The notes: generated by a model not told the origin, from the sequence alone. Shown: positions 1 to 7,200, counted from the first letter of the stretch. The stretch: 17,640 bases of DNA from an uncultured Clostridium sp. (GCA_900557165.1 USRS01000055.1:1-17640), one strand, 5' to 3'. Numbers and translations: made by a program.

Positions 1-69
1 TTAAAATGAATTTATAAATATTATACTTGCAATTTTTAGAAAAAATAATAATTTTTATAATGGTATATA

Positions 70-98
70 TTGAGAAAAAAGTGTTGATATGATAAAAT
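70..98 (+). promoter_or_regulatory. Candidate sigma-A promoter for the nifV-like/secreted-protein unit
   Basis: TTGAGA at 70-75 and TAAAAT at 93-98 are separated by 17 nt, close to the vegetative consensus. A strong Shine-Dalgarno run of five G (173-177) follows before the ATG at 185. This promoter probably belonged to the nifV-like gene and now reads into the secreted-protein gene. A second TATAAT at 110-115 has no well-spaced -35. Confidence 0.45.
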
Positions 99-184
99 GT
101 AAAAATAAATATAATATAGAAAATAATGGGATTTGATGCGTGTTTTTTATATGTATTTATATAAAAATTAAAGGGGGCAAAAAA

Positions 185-292
185 ATGGCTATTAGATGTG
201 ATGATGATAATAGAAAAGTGTATATAGTAGATACAACCCTTAGAGATGGAGAACAAACAGCAGGTGTTGTTTTTGCAAATGAAGAAAAAATT
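185..292 (+). pseudogene. nifV: 5' fragment of a NifV-like homocitrate synthase gene
   Basis: The ATG at 185 follows a G-rich Shine-Dalgarno (173-177) by 7 nt and opens a 36-codon stretch. It contains VDTTLRDGEQTAGVVFANEE, the N-terminal strand and active-site signature (DTTLRDGEQ, with the metal-binding Asp and the acyl-CoA-site Arg) of the homocitrate/isopropylmalate synthase TIM barrel. NifV-type enzymes condense acetyl-CoA and 2-oxoglutarate to homocitrate, the organic ligand of the nitrogenase cofactor. The family is roughly 370-400 residues long, but here the frame leaves homology at about codon 36 and ends at a TAG at 362-364 after reading through a foreign signal-peptide sequence. The remaining ~90% of the enzyme is absent, so the fragment cannot be catalytic. 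The DTTLRDGEQ signature is shared with LeuA and citramalate synthase; the TAGVVFANEEKI extension favours NifV. The missing body may lie elsewhere in the genome. Confidence 0.85.
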
Positions 293-1235
293 ATTATCTT
301 TAGTGATGTCATTTATGATGATATTCACATGTGTGATACCGATTTCTGCACAGTCTACGAATAGACCAGCTGAATCAAGTATTGTAGACATACTAGAAGA
401 TATTTTAGGGAAAGATGATCCTGAAATAGAAATGAAAACAGGAACAATGAAAATTGGACAAACTAAAACTGTAAAAGTTGACGGGGATTTAGCAATGCAT
501 ATTTATCAATTAGATGTTGCAAAAGAAACTAGCATACAACTAAAAGCTAATACAAATGCACAAGTATTTGAAGTTGCGATAACTAGTGATGAATTAGAAC
601 CAGTTTGGGAAGATTTTGTTGTAAATGAAAAGAAAGATAACAAAGAATTAACTACAGATCTTAAATTAAAAGCAGGTTCTTATGCTGTAGTTGTTACTGC
701 AACAAAAGGTACATCAACAATTACATCTACTGTTAAATCAACAGCTTTAAAAACTATATCACCATTTACAGTTGATGCAGTTCTTCCAGGTGCAAACGTT
801 GTGAGTGGAACTGGATTAAAAGGAGCAACTGTAAAAGTTGTAACTTCAGAATTTAAAACTTATACAACAACTGTTGATCAAAATGGAAAATATAGTGTAA
901 AAATACCAACTCAAGAAGAATATGATTCTATAATGGTTAAAATAAGCAAAGATGGATATGCTTCAAAATTAAAAGTTGTAGATGTTGAATACAAAGAAAT
1001 AAGAACTTTTACAGTTAATAATATAAAAACTACTTCAACTACAGTAACTGGAAAAGGATTAAATGGAGCAACAGTAAAAGCTTATGTTAATGGAAAACAA
1101 ATAGGGAAATCAGCTACAGTTAAAAATGGAAAATATTCAATAAAAATACCTAAACAATCAAAAAGTAAAAAAATAACTGTAAAAATGACTAAAACTAATT
1201 ATATAACTGTATCAAAAACTACTACAGTAAAATAG
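279..1235 (+). CDS. Secreted protein with two bacterial Ig-like repeats
   Basis: The protein has 318 residues counted from the ATG at 279. Residues 1-25 form a classic signal peptide (MKKKLL, a hydrophobic core, then an ISA-QS cleavage site). Residues about 50-155 form a beta-rich domain reminiscent of PPC/pre-peptidase folds. Two repeats follow, at about 165-240 and 242-318, each with a GTGLKGATVK or GKGLNGATVK core and a NGKYS(V/I)KIP strand, typical of Big_6-type bacterial Ig modules. There is no LPXTG, membrane anchor or catalytic motif, so an extracellular or wall-associated structural or adhesive role is inferred. The start is odd. The ATG sits inside the nifV-like coding sequence, and the only SD-like element (AGGTG, 262-266) lies 12 nt away. 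The gene therefore appears to have lost its own promoter and ribosome-binding site and may be poorly translated, or coupled to translation of the upstream fragment. A start further upstream in this frame would bury the signal peptide and is unlikely. Confidence 0.8.
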   Translation: MKKKLLSLVMSFMMIFTCVIPISAQSTNRPAESSIVDILEDILGKDDPEIEMKTGTMKIGQTKTVKVDGDLAMHIYQLDVAKETSIQLKANTNAQVFEVAITSDELEPVWEDFVVNEKKDNKELTTDLKLKAGSYAVVVTATKGTSTITSTVKSTALKTISPFTVDAVLPGANVVSGTGLKGATVKVVTSEFKTYTTTVDQNGKYSVKIPTQEEYDSIMVKISKDGYASKLKVVDVEYKEIRTFTVNNIKTTSTTVTGKGLNGATVKAYVNGKQIGKSATVKNGKYSIKIPKQSKSKKITVKMTKTNYITVSKTTTVK

Positions 1236-1257
1236 AATATAATTTTTAAATATATAA

Positions 1258-1286
1258 GGCACCTCACATTTTGTGAGGTGTTTTTA
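1258..1286 (+). terminator. Rho-independent terminator after the secreted-protein gene
   Basis: The arms CACCTCACA (1260-1268) and TGTGAGGTG (1272-1280) pair perfectly around a three-T loop and are followed by a run of T, 25 nt after the stop codon. Confidence 0.92.
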
Positions 1287-1435
1287 TCTAAAAAAGAAAA
1301 ATTTTATTTTGATAGTTTGATTAATTTTTTTTAACAAATGAGATATAATTAAAATATAGAGACTTTCCAATTTAAGCAGAAACCAGTTTTATGAGAATTA
1401 AAAATATATAATATTAAATCGAGGTGGAAGATAAA

Positions 1436-1795
1436 ATGGATATAATGGGGAAAAAAGTAGTACATAAACATTTGGGTGAAGGAATAATATCAGACTATAA
1501 AGTGAAGAATGGAGTATCATATATAGTAGTTGACTTCTCTGAGGATAATCATAAAGAATTTTTATTTCCAGATATATTTAAAGATTTTGTTAAAGCAAAA
1601 GATGATGATTTTGAAGAATATGCTAAAGAATTACTTGAGCAAAAGCAAAAAAGGGATAAAGAAAAAGAAGATGCAATAAGACTTCAAAGAAAAAAAGAAC
1701 AAAAAAATCTTATAAGAGATGAAATTATTTCTAATAAAGGAAGAACACCTAAAAGAAAAAATAAAATAAATTCAACAAAGAAAACTTCAAATTAA
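1436..1795 (+). CDS. Small SH3/Tudor-like domain protein with a charged tail
   Basis: The protein has 119 residues. The start is the ATG at 1436, 8 nt after AGGTGG (1422-1427). A possible upstream GTG at 1424 lies inside that Shine-Dalgarno and is rejected. Residues about 3-50 (GKKVVHKHLGEGIISDY, then VDF and KEFLFPDIF) look like a small beta-barrel of the SH3/Tudor type, as at the C-terminus of UvrD/PcrA helicases, where the pattern 'G.xVxHxxFGxGxI' recurs. Residues about 57-119 are almost entirely Lys, Glu, Arg and Gln, predicting a long charged helix or coiled coil and a basic tail. There is no enzyme motif. A nucleic-acid- or polymerase-associated accessory role is possible, but this is inference from fold resemblance only. 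The gene is monocistronic with its own terminator. Confidence 0.8.
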   Translation: MDIMGKKVVHKHLGEGIISDYKVKNGVSYIVVDFSEDNHKEFLFPDIFKDFVKAKDDDFEEYAKELLEQKQKRDKEKEDAIRLQRKKEQKNLIRDEIISNKGRTPKRKNKINSTKKTSN

Positions 1796-1832
1796 AATAA
1801 AAAATTAAAAAAATTTTAATAAAAAAATAATT

Positions 1833-1863
1833 AGGTAATGCATTAAAAACATTACCTTTTTCT
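1833..1863 (+). terminator. Rho-independent terminator
   Basis: AGGTAATG (1833-1840) pairs with CATTACCT (1850-1857) across a 9-nt loop and runs into a T-rich tract. It lies about 38 nt after the SH3-like gene. Confidence 0.88.
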
Positions 1864-1946
1864 TATTTTTGAATTAAATAATAAATAATAATATAAAATA
1901 TACTTTAAAATTAAAACATGTAAAAAAATGATTTTAATAAAAAAAA

Positions 1947-1975
1947 TTGACAAATTTGTCGAAATAATGTAATAT
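1947..1975 (+). promoter_or_regulatory. Near-consensus promoter overlapped by a perfect palindrome, upstream of the M20 amidohydrolase
   Basis: TTGACA (1947-1952, perfect -35) and TAATAT (1970-1975) are spaced by 17 nt. The -35 overlaps GACAAATTTGTC (1949-1960), a 12-bp perfect palindrome placed where a repressor would block RNA polymerase. A second short inverted repeat, AAAAC-n5-GTTTT (1986-2000), lies just past the expected start site. Operator function is inferred. Confidence 0.75.
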
Positions 1976-2032
1976 TTTGCATATCAAAACGATTAGTTTT
2001 AAAAATACCCAAATAGTGGGGAGGAAAATAAC

Positions 2033-3196
2033 ATGAACAAATTTTTAAAGAGAGCACAAGAGCTAGAAGCATCGATGAAAAGTGACAGACGTTATTTACA
2101 TCAAAATGCTGAGGTAGGATTTGATTTACCTATAACTACAAAATATGTTATGGATAGATTACAAGAAATAGGTCTTGAGCCAAAAGAAATATGCAAATCA
2201 GGAGTAACTGCATTAATAGAAGGTAAGAAACCAGGAAAAACTTATCTACTTCGTGCTGATATGGATGCATTATCAATGAATGAGGAAAACGTTTTAGAAT
2301 TCACATCTAAAACAAATGCAGCGCACAATTGTGGACATGATATGCATACAGCAATATTATTAGGAGCAGCACAAATACTAAAAGAAAACGTTGATGAATT
2401 AGAAGGTAATGTTAGATTAATGTTCCAACCAAATGAAGAAGCCTTTTTAGGTTCAAAAGCAATGATAGAAGCAGGAGTACTTGAAGATGTAGACGTAGCA
2501 TCTTGTATGCACATGATGTTAGACTATGACGCATCAAACTATGCTTGCGCTCCAGGATTCTTCAGTTCGTCATGTGATGGATTTAAAATAACAGTAAACG
2601 GAAAAGGTTGTCATGGAGCAATGCCACATTTAGGCATAGATCCAATAAATGTAGGAATGAGCATATGTACAGCTTTCCAACAATTAGTATCAAGGGAAAC
2701 TCCACCAAAAGAAACTGCTAGTTTAACATTTGGTCAATTCTCAGGAGGAAATACTCCAAACATAGTACCAGACAAAGTAGTTATACAAGGAACTCTTCGT
2801 ACTTATAATGCAGAACTTAGAGCAAAATTAGTAAATAGAATGCAAACTATAGTTAAATCTGCAGGAGAAATGTATGGAACAACTGTTGAATATGAAGTTC
2901 TTTCAGATGTACCATCAATTTATGTAAATCCAGAAATGTTAGAAGAAGTAAAAACATATTTAAGTGAAATAGAGGGACTTACTCTTGCTAACGATAACTT
3001 TAGAATAACACCATCAGACGATATGGCGTTTATATCTGAAAAAGTGCCAACAGTATATTTATTATTACAAGCACGTGTAAAAGATAATCCATATCCACAC
3101 CACAACCCAAAAGTTTTATTCGATGAATCAGCAATGACTTGGGGGGCAGCAATGCATGCACAATGTGCATTTGAATGGTTAAGAAACCATAAATAA
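2033..3196 (+). CDS. M20D-family metal-dependent amidohydrolase (aminoacylase/N-acyl hydrolase type)
   Basis: The 387-residue protein has the usual length for M20D hydrolases (IAA-amino-acid hydrolase, hippuricase, N-acetyl-diaminopimelate deacetylase group), which cleave amide bonds of N-acylated amino acids with two divalent metals. The N-terminal motif RRYLHQNAEVGFD is present. Metal and catalytic residues appear in order: HNCGHDMH (C100, H102, H105), NEE (E135-E136), CMHMM (H160), then the lid and dimerisation domain with CHGAMPH (H194, H199), and PHHNPKVLFDE (H356/H357) near the C-terminus. There is no signal peptide, so the enzyme is cytoplasmic. An ATG 8-9 nt after GGGGAGG sets the start. 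It is followed on the same strand by an OFA-type MFS carrier, suggesting that the carrier imports the substrate or exports a product. The exact substrate cannot be read from the sequence. Confidence 0.95.
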   Translation: MNKFLKRAQELEASMKSDRRYLHQNAEVGFDLPITTKYVMDRLQEIGLEPKEICKSGVTALIEGKKPGKTYLLRADMDALSMNEENVLEFTSKTNAAHNCGHDMHTAILLGAAQILKENVDELEGNVRLMFQPNEEAFLGSKAMIEAGVLEDVDVASCMHMMLDYDASNYACAPGFFSSSCDGFKITVNGKGCHGAMPHLGIDPINVGMSICTAFQQLVSRETPPKETASLTFGQFSGGNTPNIVPDKVVIQGTLRTYNAELRAKLVNRMQTIVKSAGEMYGTTVEYEVLSDVPSIYVNPEMLEEVKTYLSEIEGLTLANDNFRITPSDDMAFISEKVPTVYLLLQARVKDNPYPHHNPKVLFDESAMTWGAAMHAQCAFEWLRNHK

Positions 3197-3237
3197 TTAC
3201 AATTGAAAGATTTAGAAAATTACGACTATTATCGAGA

Positions 3238-3267
3238 TTGAAATTATAAACAATATTTATTTATATA
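3238..3267 (+). promoter_or_regulatory. Possible promoter for the MFS carrier
   Basis: TTGAAA (3238-3243) is followed after 18 nt by TATATA (3262-3267). This would give the carrier its own transcript with a leader of about 130 nt. No terminator is visible between the amidohydrolase and the carrier, so read-through from 1947 is equally possible. Confidence 0.3.
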
Positions 3268-3404
3268 AAAAAGTAAAAGTAATAATCTAATAATAAATAA
3301 AACACAATTTAATTAATATATATTAGAAAGGAAAATTTGCTGCATAGAATAATAGAATACTAGTATCTTAAATTTTATTAAAGCAGTAAATTTAAATTTA
3401 CAAC

Positions 3405-4682
3405 ATGGAAAACAATAAAAACAGTAAAATATTTTACGGTTGGTGGGTTGTTTTAGGATGTGTACTAATAACAACGACAATGGTTCCGCCAATCATGTCA
3501 TTAAGTAATAAATTTTTAATACAAGTAACAACAGAAATGAATATATCTAGGGGTGCATTCACTCTAGCAAATACAATAGTTCAAGGTCTTGGGATATTTA
3601 TATCGCCAATAGTTTCAAAGAATCTTGCAAAAGGAAATATGCGTAAGATACAATCAATCAGTATAATCGGATTTGTATTAGCATATGCATCATATTCTTT
3701 AGCTAAAAGTCCAATACATTTATATATGTCATCATTCTTCGTTGGTTTATTCTACTTAAACTCAACATTAATACCAGTATCTATGATGGTTACAAATTGG
3801 TTCGTTGAAAAACGTGGAATCGCAATGAGTGTGACAATGGCAGGTATAGGTCTTGGAGGAACAATCTTCAGTCCAATAGTAACTAACTTACTTCAAAACT
3901 ATGGATGGAGACATACATATTTAATAATGGCAGGAATAATACTTGTTGTAGCATTACCAGTAGCATTATTTGTACTTAAAAAATCTCCAGAACAAATGGG
4001 ATTAAAAGCATATGGAGCTGAAAAACAAGCAGCTAACAATGCTAAACAAGGCACTAAAAAACAAGGTGTTCTTATATCAGTAAAAGAATCAAAAACTAAG
4101 TTATTCTTCTTATTAATGATAGTTGGTATGCTTGCTAATGGTATAATAAACTCAGGAGCATTAGGACAATTCCCACCAGCATTAGAAGAATTACACGGTG
4201 CATCAGTACAAGCTGCAATAATATCACTATATTCATTAGTTGGTATATTCGGTAAAATATTCATAGGATGGATAAATGATAAATTTGGTGTTGTAGTAAG
4301 TGCAACATATGGATGTATAATGTTTGGTTTAGCATTTGTATTCATGCTACTTGGTCAAAATACAAATATGCTTTACATAATGGCAGTTGTATTCGGATTT
4401 GGTAATGCAATAGGAACAGTTATACCACCACTAGTAACTTCTGAAGTATTTGGAATGGAAAAATATCCAGAAGCATATGGAATGGTAAACAGTGCTACTC
4501 AAGTTGGTCTTTCACTAGGATCATTATTAGTAGCATCAATGTATGACTTAAATGGCTCATATACATTAGCTTGGATGTTATTATTAGTATTAACAGCAGT
4601 AACTTTATTCTCATGGGTAGGTTCTTGCTTAGCAGCTAAGAGATATATGGCTAGTGATGTAGAATTAAAGCAAGCTCAATAA
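3405..4682 (+). CDS. Major facilitator superfamily transporter, oxalate/formate-antiporter-like (OFA) family
   Basis: The 425-residue integral membrane protein has about 12 hydrophobic segments. It opens with FYGWWVVLGC, the characteristic N-terminus of OFA-family carriers, and splits into two six-helix halves around a hydrophilic loop at about 200-225 (AEKQAANNAKQGTKKQG). MFS loop motifs are visible, such as NWFVEKRGIAMS after helix 4 and GWINDKFG between helices 8 and 9. OFA carriers exchange or import carboxylates. Its position 3' of an M20D amidohydrolase suggests transport of an acyl amino acid, a peptide-like amide or the released acid. No Shine-Dalgarno precedes the ATG; the 25 nt upstream are almost pure A/T, and an in-frame TAA at 3393-3395 excludes an earlier start. 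That is unusual among its neighbours. An SD-like GAAAGGA (3326-3332) lies about 70 nt upstream and serves a different short frame. Confidence 0.93.
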   Translation: MENNKNSKIFYGWWVVLGCVLITTTMVPPIMSLSNKFLIQVTTEMNISRGAFTLANTIVQGLGIFISPIVSKNLAKGNMRKIQSISIIGFVLAYASYSLAKSPIHLYMSSFFVGLFYLNSTLIPVSMMVTNWFVEKRGIAMSVTMAGIGLGGTIFSPIVTNLLQNYGWRHTYLIMAGIILVVALPVALFVLKKSPEQMGLKAYGAEKQAANNAKQGTKKQGVLISVKESKTKLFFLLMIVGMLANGIINSGALGQFPPALEELHGASVQAAIISLYSLVGIFGKIFIGWINDKFGVVVSATYGCIMFGLAFVFMLLGQNTNMLYIMAVVFGFGNAIGTVIPPLVTSEVFGMEKYPEAYGMVNSATQVGLSLGSLLVASMYDLNGSYTLAWMLLLVLTAVTLFSWVGSCLAAKRYMASDVELKQAQ

Positions 4683-4707
4683 TTTATGATAATTATTATT
4701 ATATATC

Positions 4708-4741
4708 AAAAAAGGCATGTTCTTAGGAGCATGTCTTTTTT
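4708..4741 (+). terminator. Rho-independent terminator after the MFS gene
   Basis: AAAAAAGGCATGTTC pairs with the following GGAGCATGTCTTTTTT with two G-U pairs around a short loop, ending in a six-T run. Confidence 0.9.
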
Positions 4742-4818
4742 GATTTACTCCTAAAAAATTTATCTGAATCTGAAAAATAATATAAACTTGTAAATAATGT
4801 TTCTTAACTGGAATATTG

Positions 4819-4827
4819 TGGTATACT
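4819..4827 (+). promoter_or_regulatory. Extended -10 promoter element
   Basis: TGGTATACT matches the extended -10 form TGnTATAnT. The region 17 nt upstream is T-rich but not a clear -35. It lies 33 nt before the next start codon, so it is well placed for the acidic hypothetical gene. Confidence 0.5.
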
Positions 4828-4859
4828 AAAATTAAAGACCAAAATGGGAGGGGTATAAC

Positions 4860-5198
4860 ATGATGGAAATAATAAAACCAGAAGAAATTTTAGCAGAGTT
4901 AGAAAGAATAACTCAAAAGGATCTAGAATGTATATATATCACAACTAACGCATTTGACATATATTTAAATGATGCGAGTTCGCTAAAGATGGACACAAAC
5001 AAGGGGATAACTGGTATATATTTCAACACAAATGTTAATATGGAAAAATTTAAAGTAGACTCTATTGAAAGATTGGTCCATGATACAGAAGCATTCGACA
5101 TGTTTACTGAGTATTATGATGAAGATGACGAATACGACTATTACAGAATTGACTTCAAAGACAGCGAAGTAAAAATATTCTTTAATAATGAACTATAA
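4860..5198 (+). CDS. Hypothetical small acidic cytoplasmic protein
   Basis: This 112-residue protein is of no family I recognise. Two adjacent ATG codons (4860 and 4863) follow GGGAGGGG (4846-4853); either could be used, and the first gives a 6-nt spacing. It has no membrane segment or signal peptide. The N-terminal 25 residues form an amphipathic helix (PEEILAELERITQKD). The rest alternates predicted beta strands with acidic loops, notably YYDEDDEYDYYRIDF near the C-terminus, giving a strongly negative net charge. It is monocistronic, with a TGGTATACT promoter upstream and a terminator directly after it. The clean Shine-Dalgarno, promoter and terminator argue that it is a real gene. The function is unknown. 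Confidence 0.82.
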   Translation: MMEIIKPEEILAELERITQKDLECIYITTNAFDIYLNDASSLKMDTNKGITGIYFNTNVNMEKFKVDSIERLVHDTEAFDMFTEYYDEDDEYDYYRIDFKDSEVKIFFNNEL

Positions 5199-5202
5199 AA
5201 CG

Positions 5203-5232
5203 AAAGGCTAGGTAGCAATACCTGGTCTTTTT
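5203..5232 (+). terminator. Rho-independent terminator
   Basis: AAAGGCTAGGTA pairs with TACCTGGTCTTT (two G-U pairs) around a four-base loop, followed by a T run. It begins 5 nt after the stop codon of the acidic hypothetical gene. Confidence 0.9.
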
Positions 5233-5402
5233 ATATTAAAAAACTATATGTTGGAATAAAATGCAAATGAATATAAAAAACGTTATAATATAAATAGGCA
5301 TAATTACGATATACTAAAAATAATTTTTATGGGGTTGTATAGAGTAGTTATTGATAAGAGATAAAATGGGAAAAGGGAATATTAAAGGAGAAATTTAGCA
5401 TT

Positions 5403-6611
5403 ATGGAACAATTAAACAACAATGTGATAGGGGAGTTTTTTGAAAAATTAGGAATACTAGAGGAAAATGATAGAGATGAATTTTTCAAGAAAATAGATGA
5501 AAAGCATAAGGTGAATTTAACACAAGATTTGGATTTGGCAGTAGCTCTTAGAAAAGATAAAGGAAACGGAAAAATATACACAGTAAAAAATAAAGATTTA
5601 GAAACGACTATGGATTTTGCCGGATATTACTATGATTTATATAGACAATTTTTTGCATGGTTTATAGATTTTAAAAATTCATATGATAAAAACCTAGATG
5701 GAAAGAAAATACTTGATTTAGGATGTGACAATGGTATAACTACTTGTTTTATTGCAAATCTTTATCCAAATTCAGAAATAATTGGTGTGGATAAGTGTAA
5801 AAAGGGAATTAAATGTGCAGAGGAAATAGCTCAAAAACTAGGGGTTGAGAATGTAAAGTTTGAAGCAGTTGATGCAAAAAAAGTGGACAAATTCTTTAAA
5901 GAAGAAAAATTTGATTTAGTTATATCTAATAGATCAATGCTTGAAATTACTAATTTACCTAAATTAAAAAGCTTTTGGAGCATAGATGAGGTTGAAAATT
6001 CAATAGTTGTTGCAAATAGTGTACTTAAATTCTTCAAAAGCGTAGAAAAGGTAATGACACATGATGCAAAACTTATAACATTCGAGAGATTAGATGGTCT
6101 TGAAGAGATATTAAACTTTATAAAATCTATGCATGCATCAGGATTATATGCAGATATAGATTCTATGTGCAAAATCCAGTTTAATGAACTTAATGATGTT
6201 GAACAAATGCCACTTATAGTATTTGATAAAACTGAAAGAGATGAAATAGGATTTTATGATGCTATTGAAATATATAATAAACTTCCAATTTTAAATAAAC
6301 AAAAAGATATCGAAGATGAATTTGCAATAGAACTACAATTTAAAGCACTTGGCGAAAAAGAATTAGTATATGGTACACAAATAGACTATAAAACTGGAGT
6401 AGGTAGTGAGAGAAGAGAAGTTTGGAAAGTTGGAGATAAATATGTAACTTACAAATACAGTAATGTTGGCCGTAGAGAATTAGTAACAGAAGGAATAGAA
6501 AAAGATAAAGCTATAAATGAAATCAGAGCAATGTCTAACTTTATCGGAAGAATTGGTCATAAGGTTACAGAATATCATAGTATAGAAGAGAGAGAAAAAC
6601 TTGTAAAATAG
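5403..6611 (+). CDS. SAM-dependent class I methyltransferase with extra N- and C-terminal regions
   Basis: The protein has 402 residues. A Rossmann methyltransferase core occupies about 95-260: motif I KILDLGCDNGITT (102-114) for the methionine moiety of SAM, the acidic end of strand 2 at IIGVD (D130) for ribose, ENVKFEAVDAKKV (149-161), and DLVISNRS (171-178) at the motif IV position. The first 90 residues are helical and charged. Residues about 300-402 form a separate domain containing VYGTQIDYKTGVGSERREVW and two further Tyr-rich strands that I cannot place. There is no signal peptide or membrane segment, and the substrate is unknown. The ATG at 5403 is 12 nt after AAAGGAG, a rather long spacing. 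A 10-codon frame (5366-5398) with its own AAGAG covers that Shine-Dalgarno and stops 4 nt before the start. The gene is monocistronic with a terminator after it. Confidence 0.88.
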   Translation: MEQLNNNVIGEFFEKLGILEENDRDEFFKKIDEKHKVNLTQDLDLAVALRKDKGNGKIYTVKNKDLETTMDFAGYYYDLYRQFFAWFIDFKNSYDKNLDGKKILDLGCDNGITTCFIANLYPNSEIIGVDKCKKGIKCAEEIAQKLGVENVKFEAVDAKKVDKFFKEEKFDLVISNRSMLEITNLPKLKSFWSIDEVENSIVVANSVLKFFKSVEKVMTHDAKLITFERLDGLEEILNFIKSMHASGLYADIDSMCKIQFNELNDVEQMPLIVFDKTERDEIGFYDAIEIYNKLPILNKQKDIEDEFAIELQFKALGEKELVYGTQIDYKTGVGSERREVWKVGDKYVTYKYSNVGRRELVTEGIEKDKAINEIRAMSNFIGRIGHKVTEYHSIEEREKLVK

Positions 6612-6613
6612 AT

Positions 6614-6655
6614 AAAAACTCCCATGTTGATTTAAATTTCGATGTGGGAGTTTTT
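6614..6655 (+). terminator. Rho-independent terminator after the methyltransferase
   Basis: AAAAACTCCCA (from 6615) pairs with TGGGAGTTTTT around an inner partly wobble-paired stem and loop, ending in T5. Confidence 0.9.
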
Positions 6656-6873
6656 AATATATTTGATTTATTTTAGATTTTAGATGATTGCAATATTATA
6701 CGCATTTTGCGAAGTTAATATAAAGTCTATTACATAAGCCTGTGAAACTGTCAATATATAATTAAAATGGATTGAAAATAGATTCTGATAGCTAACTTAG
6801 TGATTAATAATATATAATATAATTAAGTTCGCAATTGTTATATATTACGAATGAAATGAAGGGGGGAATTAGT

Positions 6874-7200
6874 ATGTTGAAAATTTCATTATTTATGTCA
6901 TGTGCATTATTATTCGTATCATGTATGTTTTTTCTTCTTAAAGATAAAGCATCCATATTAATCACTGGATATTATTTCATATCAAAAAATGAAAGAGAAT
7001 TATATGATGAATTTAAACTAAGTAAAGATTATGGAATAATAATGTTAAAATTAGCTTTAATACTTTTAGTAGGAGCAATTGGCTATGTTCTAATATCTAA
7101 ATTAGTTTTATGGATATCGATTGTTATTTGGATTGTATACTTTGTGAAATTTACTGTTACTTTTAGATTTGATAAGTATAAAATTAATACTAATAATTAA
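6874..7200 (+). CDS. DUF3784-family small membrane protein
   Basis: The protein has 108 residues. The start is the ATG at 6874, 7 nt after a run of six G (6861-6866). A longer frame from a TTG at 6835 lacks a ribosome-binding site and is rejected. The layout matches DUF3784: an N-terminal membrane helix (4-22), the conserved loop ILITGYYFISKNERELYDE with the G-Y and EREx(Y/L) pattern (about 27-45), then two further helices (about 55-78 and 80-98) and a short charged tail. The function of the family is not established. It is monocistronic, with a very strong terminator following. The 220-nt gap upstream of it (6656-6873) shows no other gene. Confidence 0.88.
   Translation: MLKISLFMSCALLFVSCMFFLLKDKASILITGYYFISKNERELYDEFKLSKDYGIIMLKLALILLVGAIGYVLISKLVLWISIVIWIVYFVKFTVTFRFDKYKINTNN

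Noticed and set aside
1424..1435. GTG start four codons upstream for the SH3-like gene
   Set aside because: The GTG lies within AGGTGG, the ribosome-binding site of the ATG at 1436.
3899..4345. 148-codon minus-strand open frame inside the MFS gene
   Set aside because: Antisense shadow of a strongly coding plus-strand gene, with no ribosome-binding site and Pro/Asn/Thr-rich antisense composition.
6835..6873. Upstream TTG start for the DUF3784 gene
   Set aside because: No ribosome-binding site precedes it, whereas the ATG at 6874 has six G at ideal spacing and gives the family's usual N-terminus.
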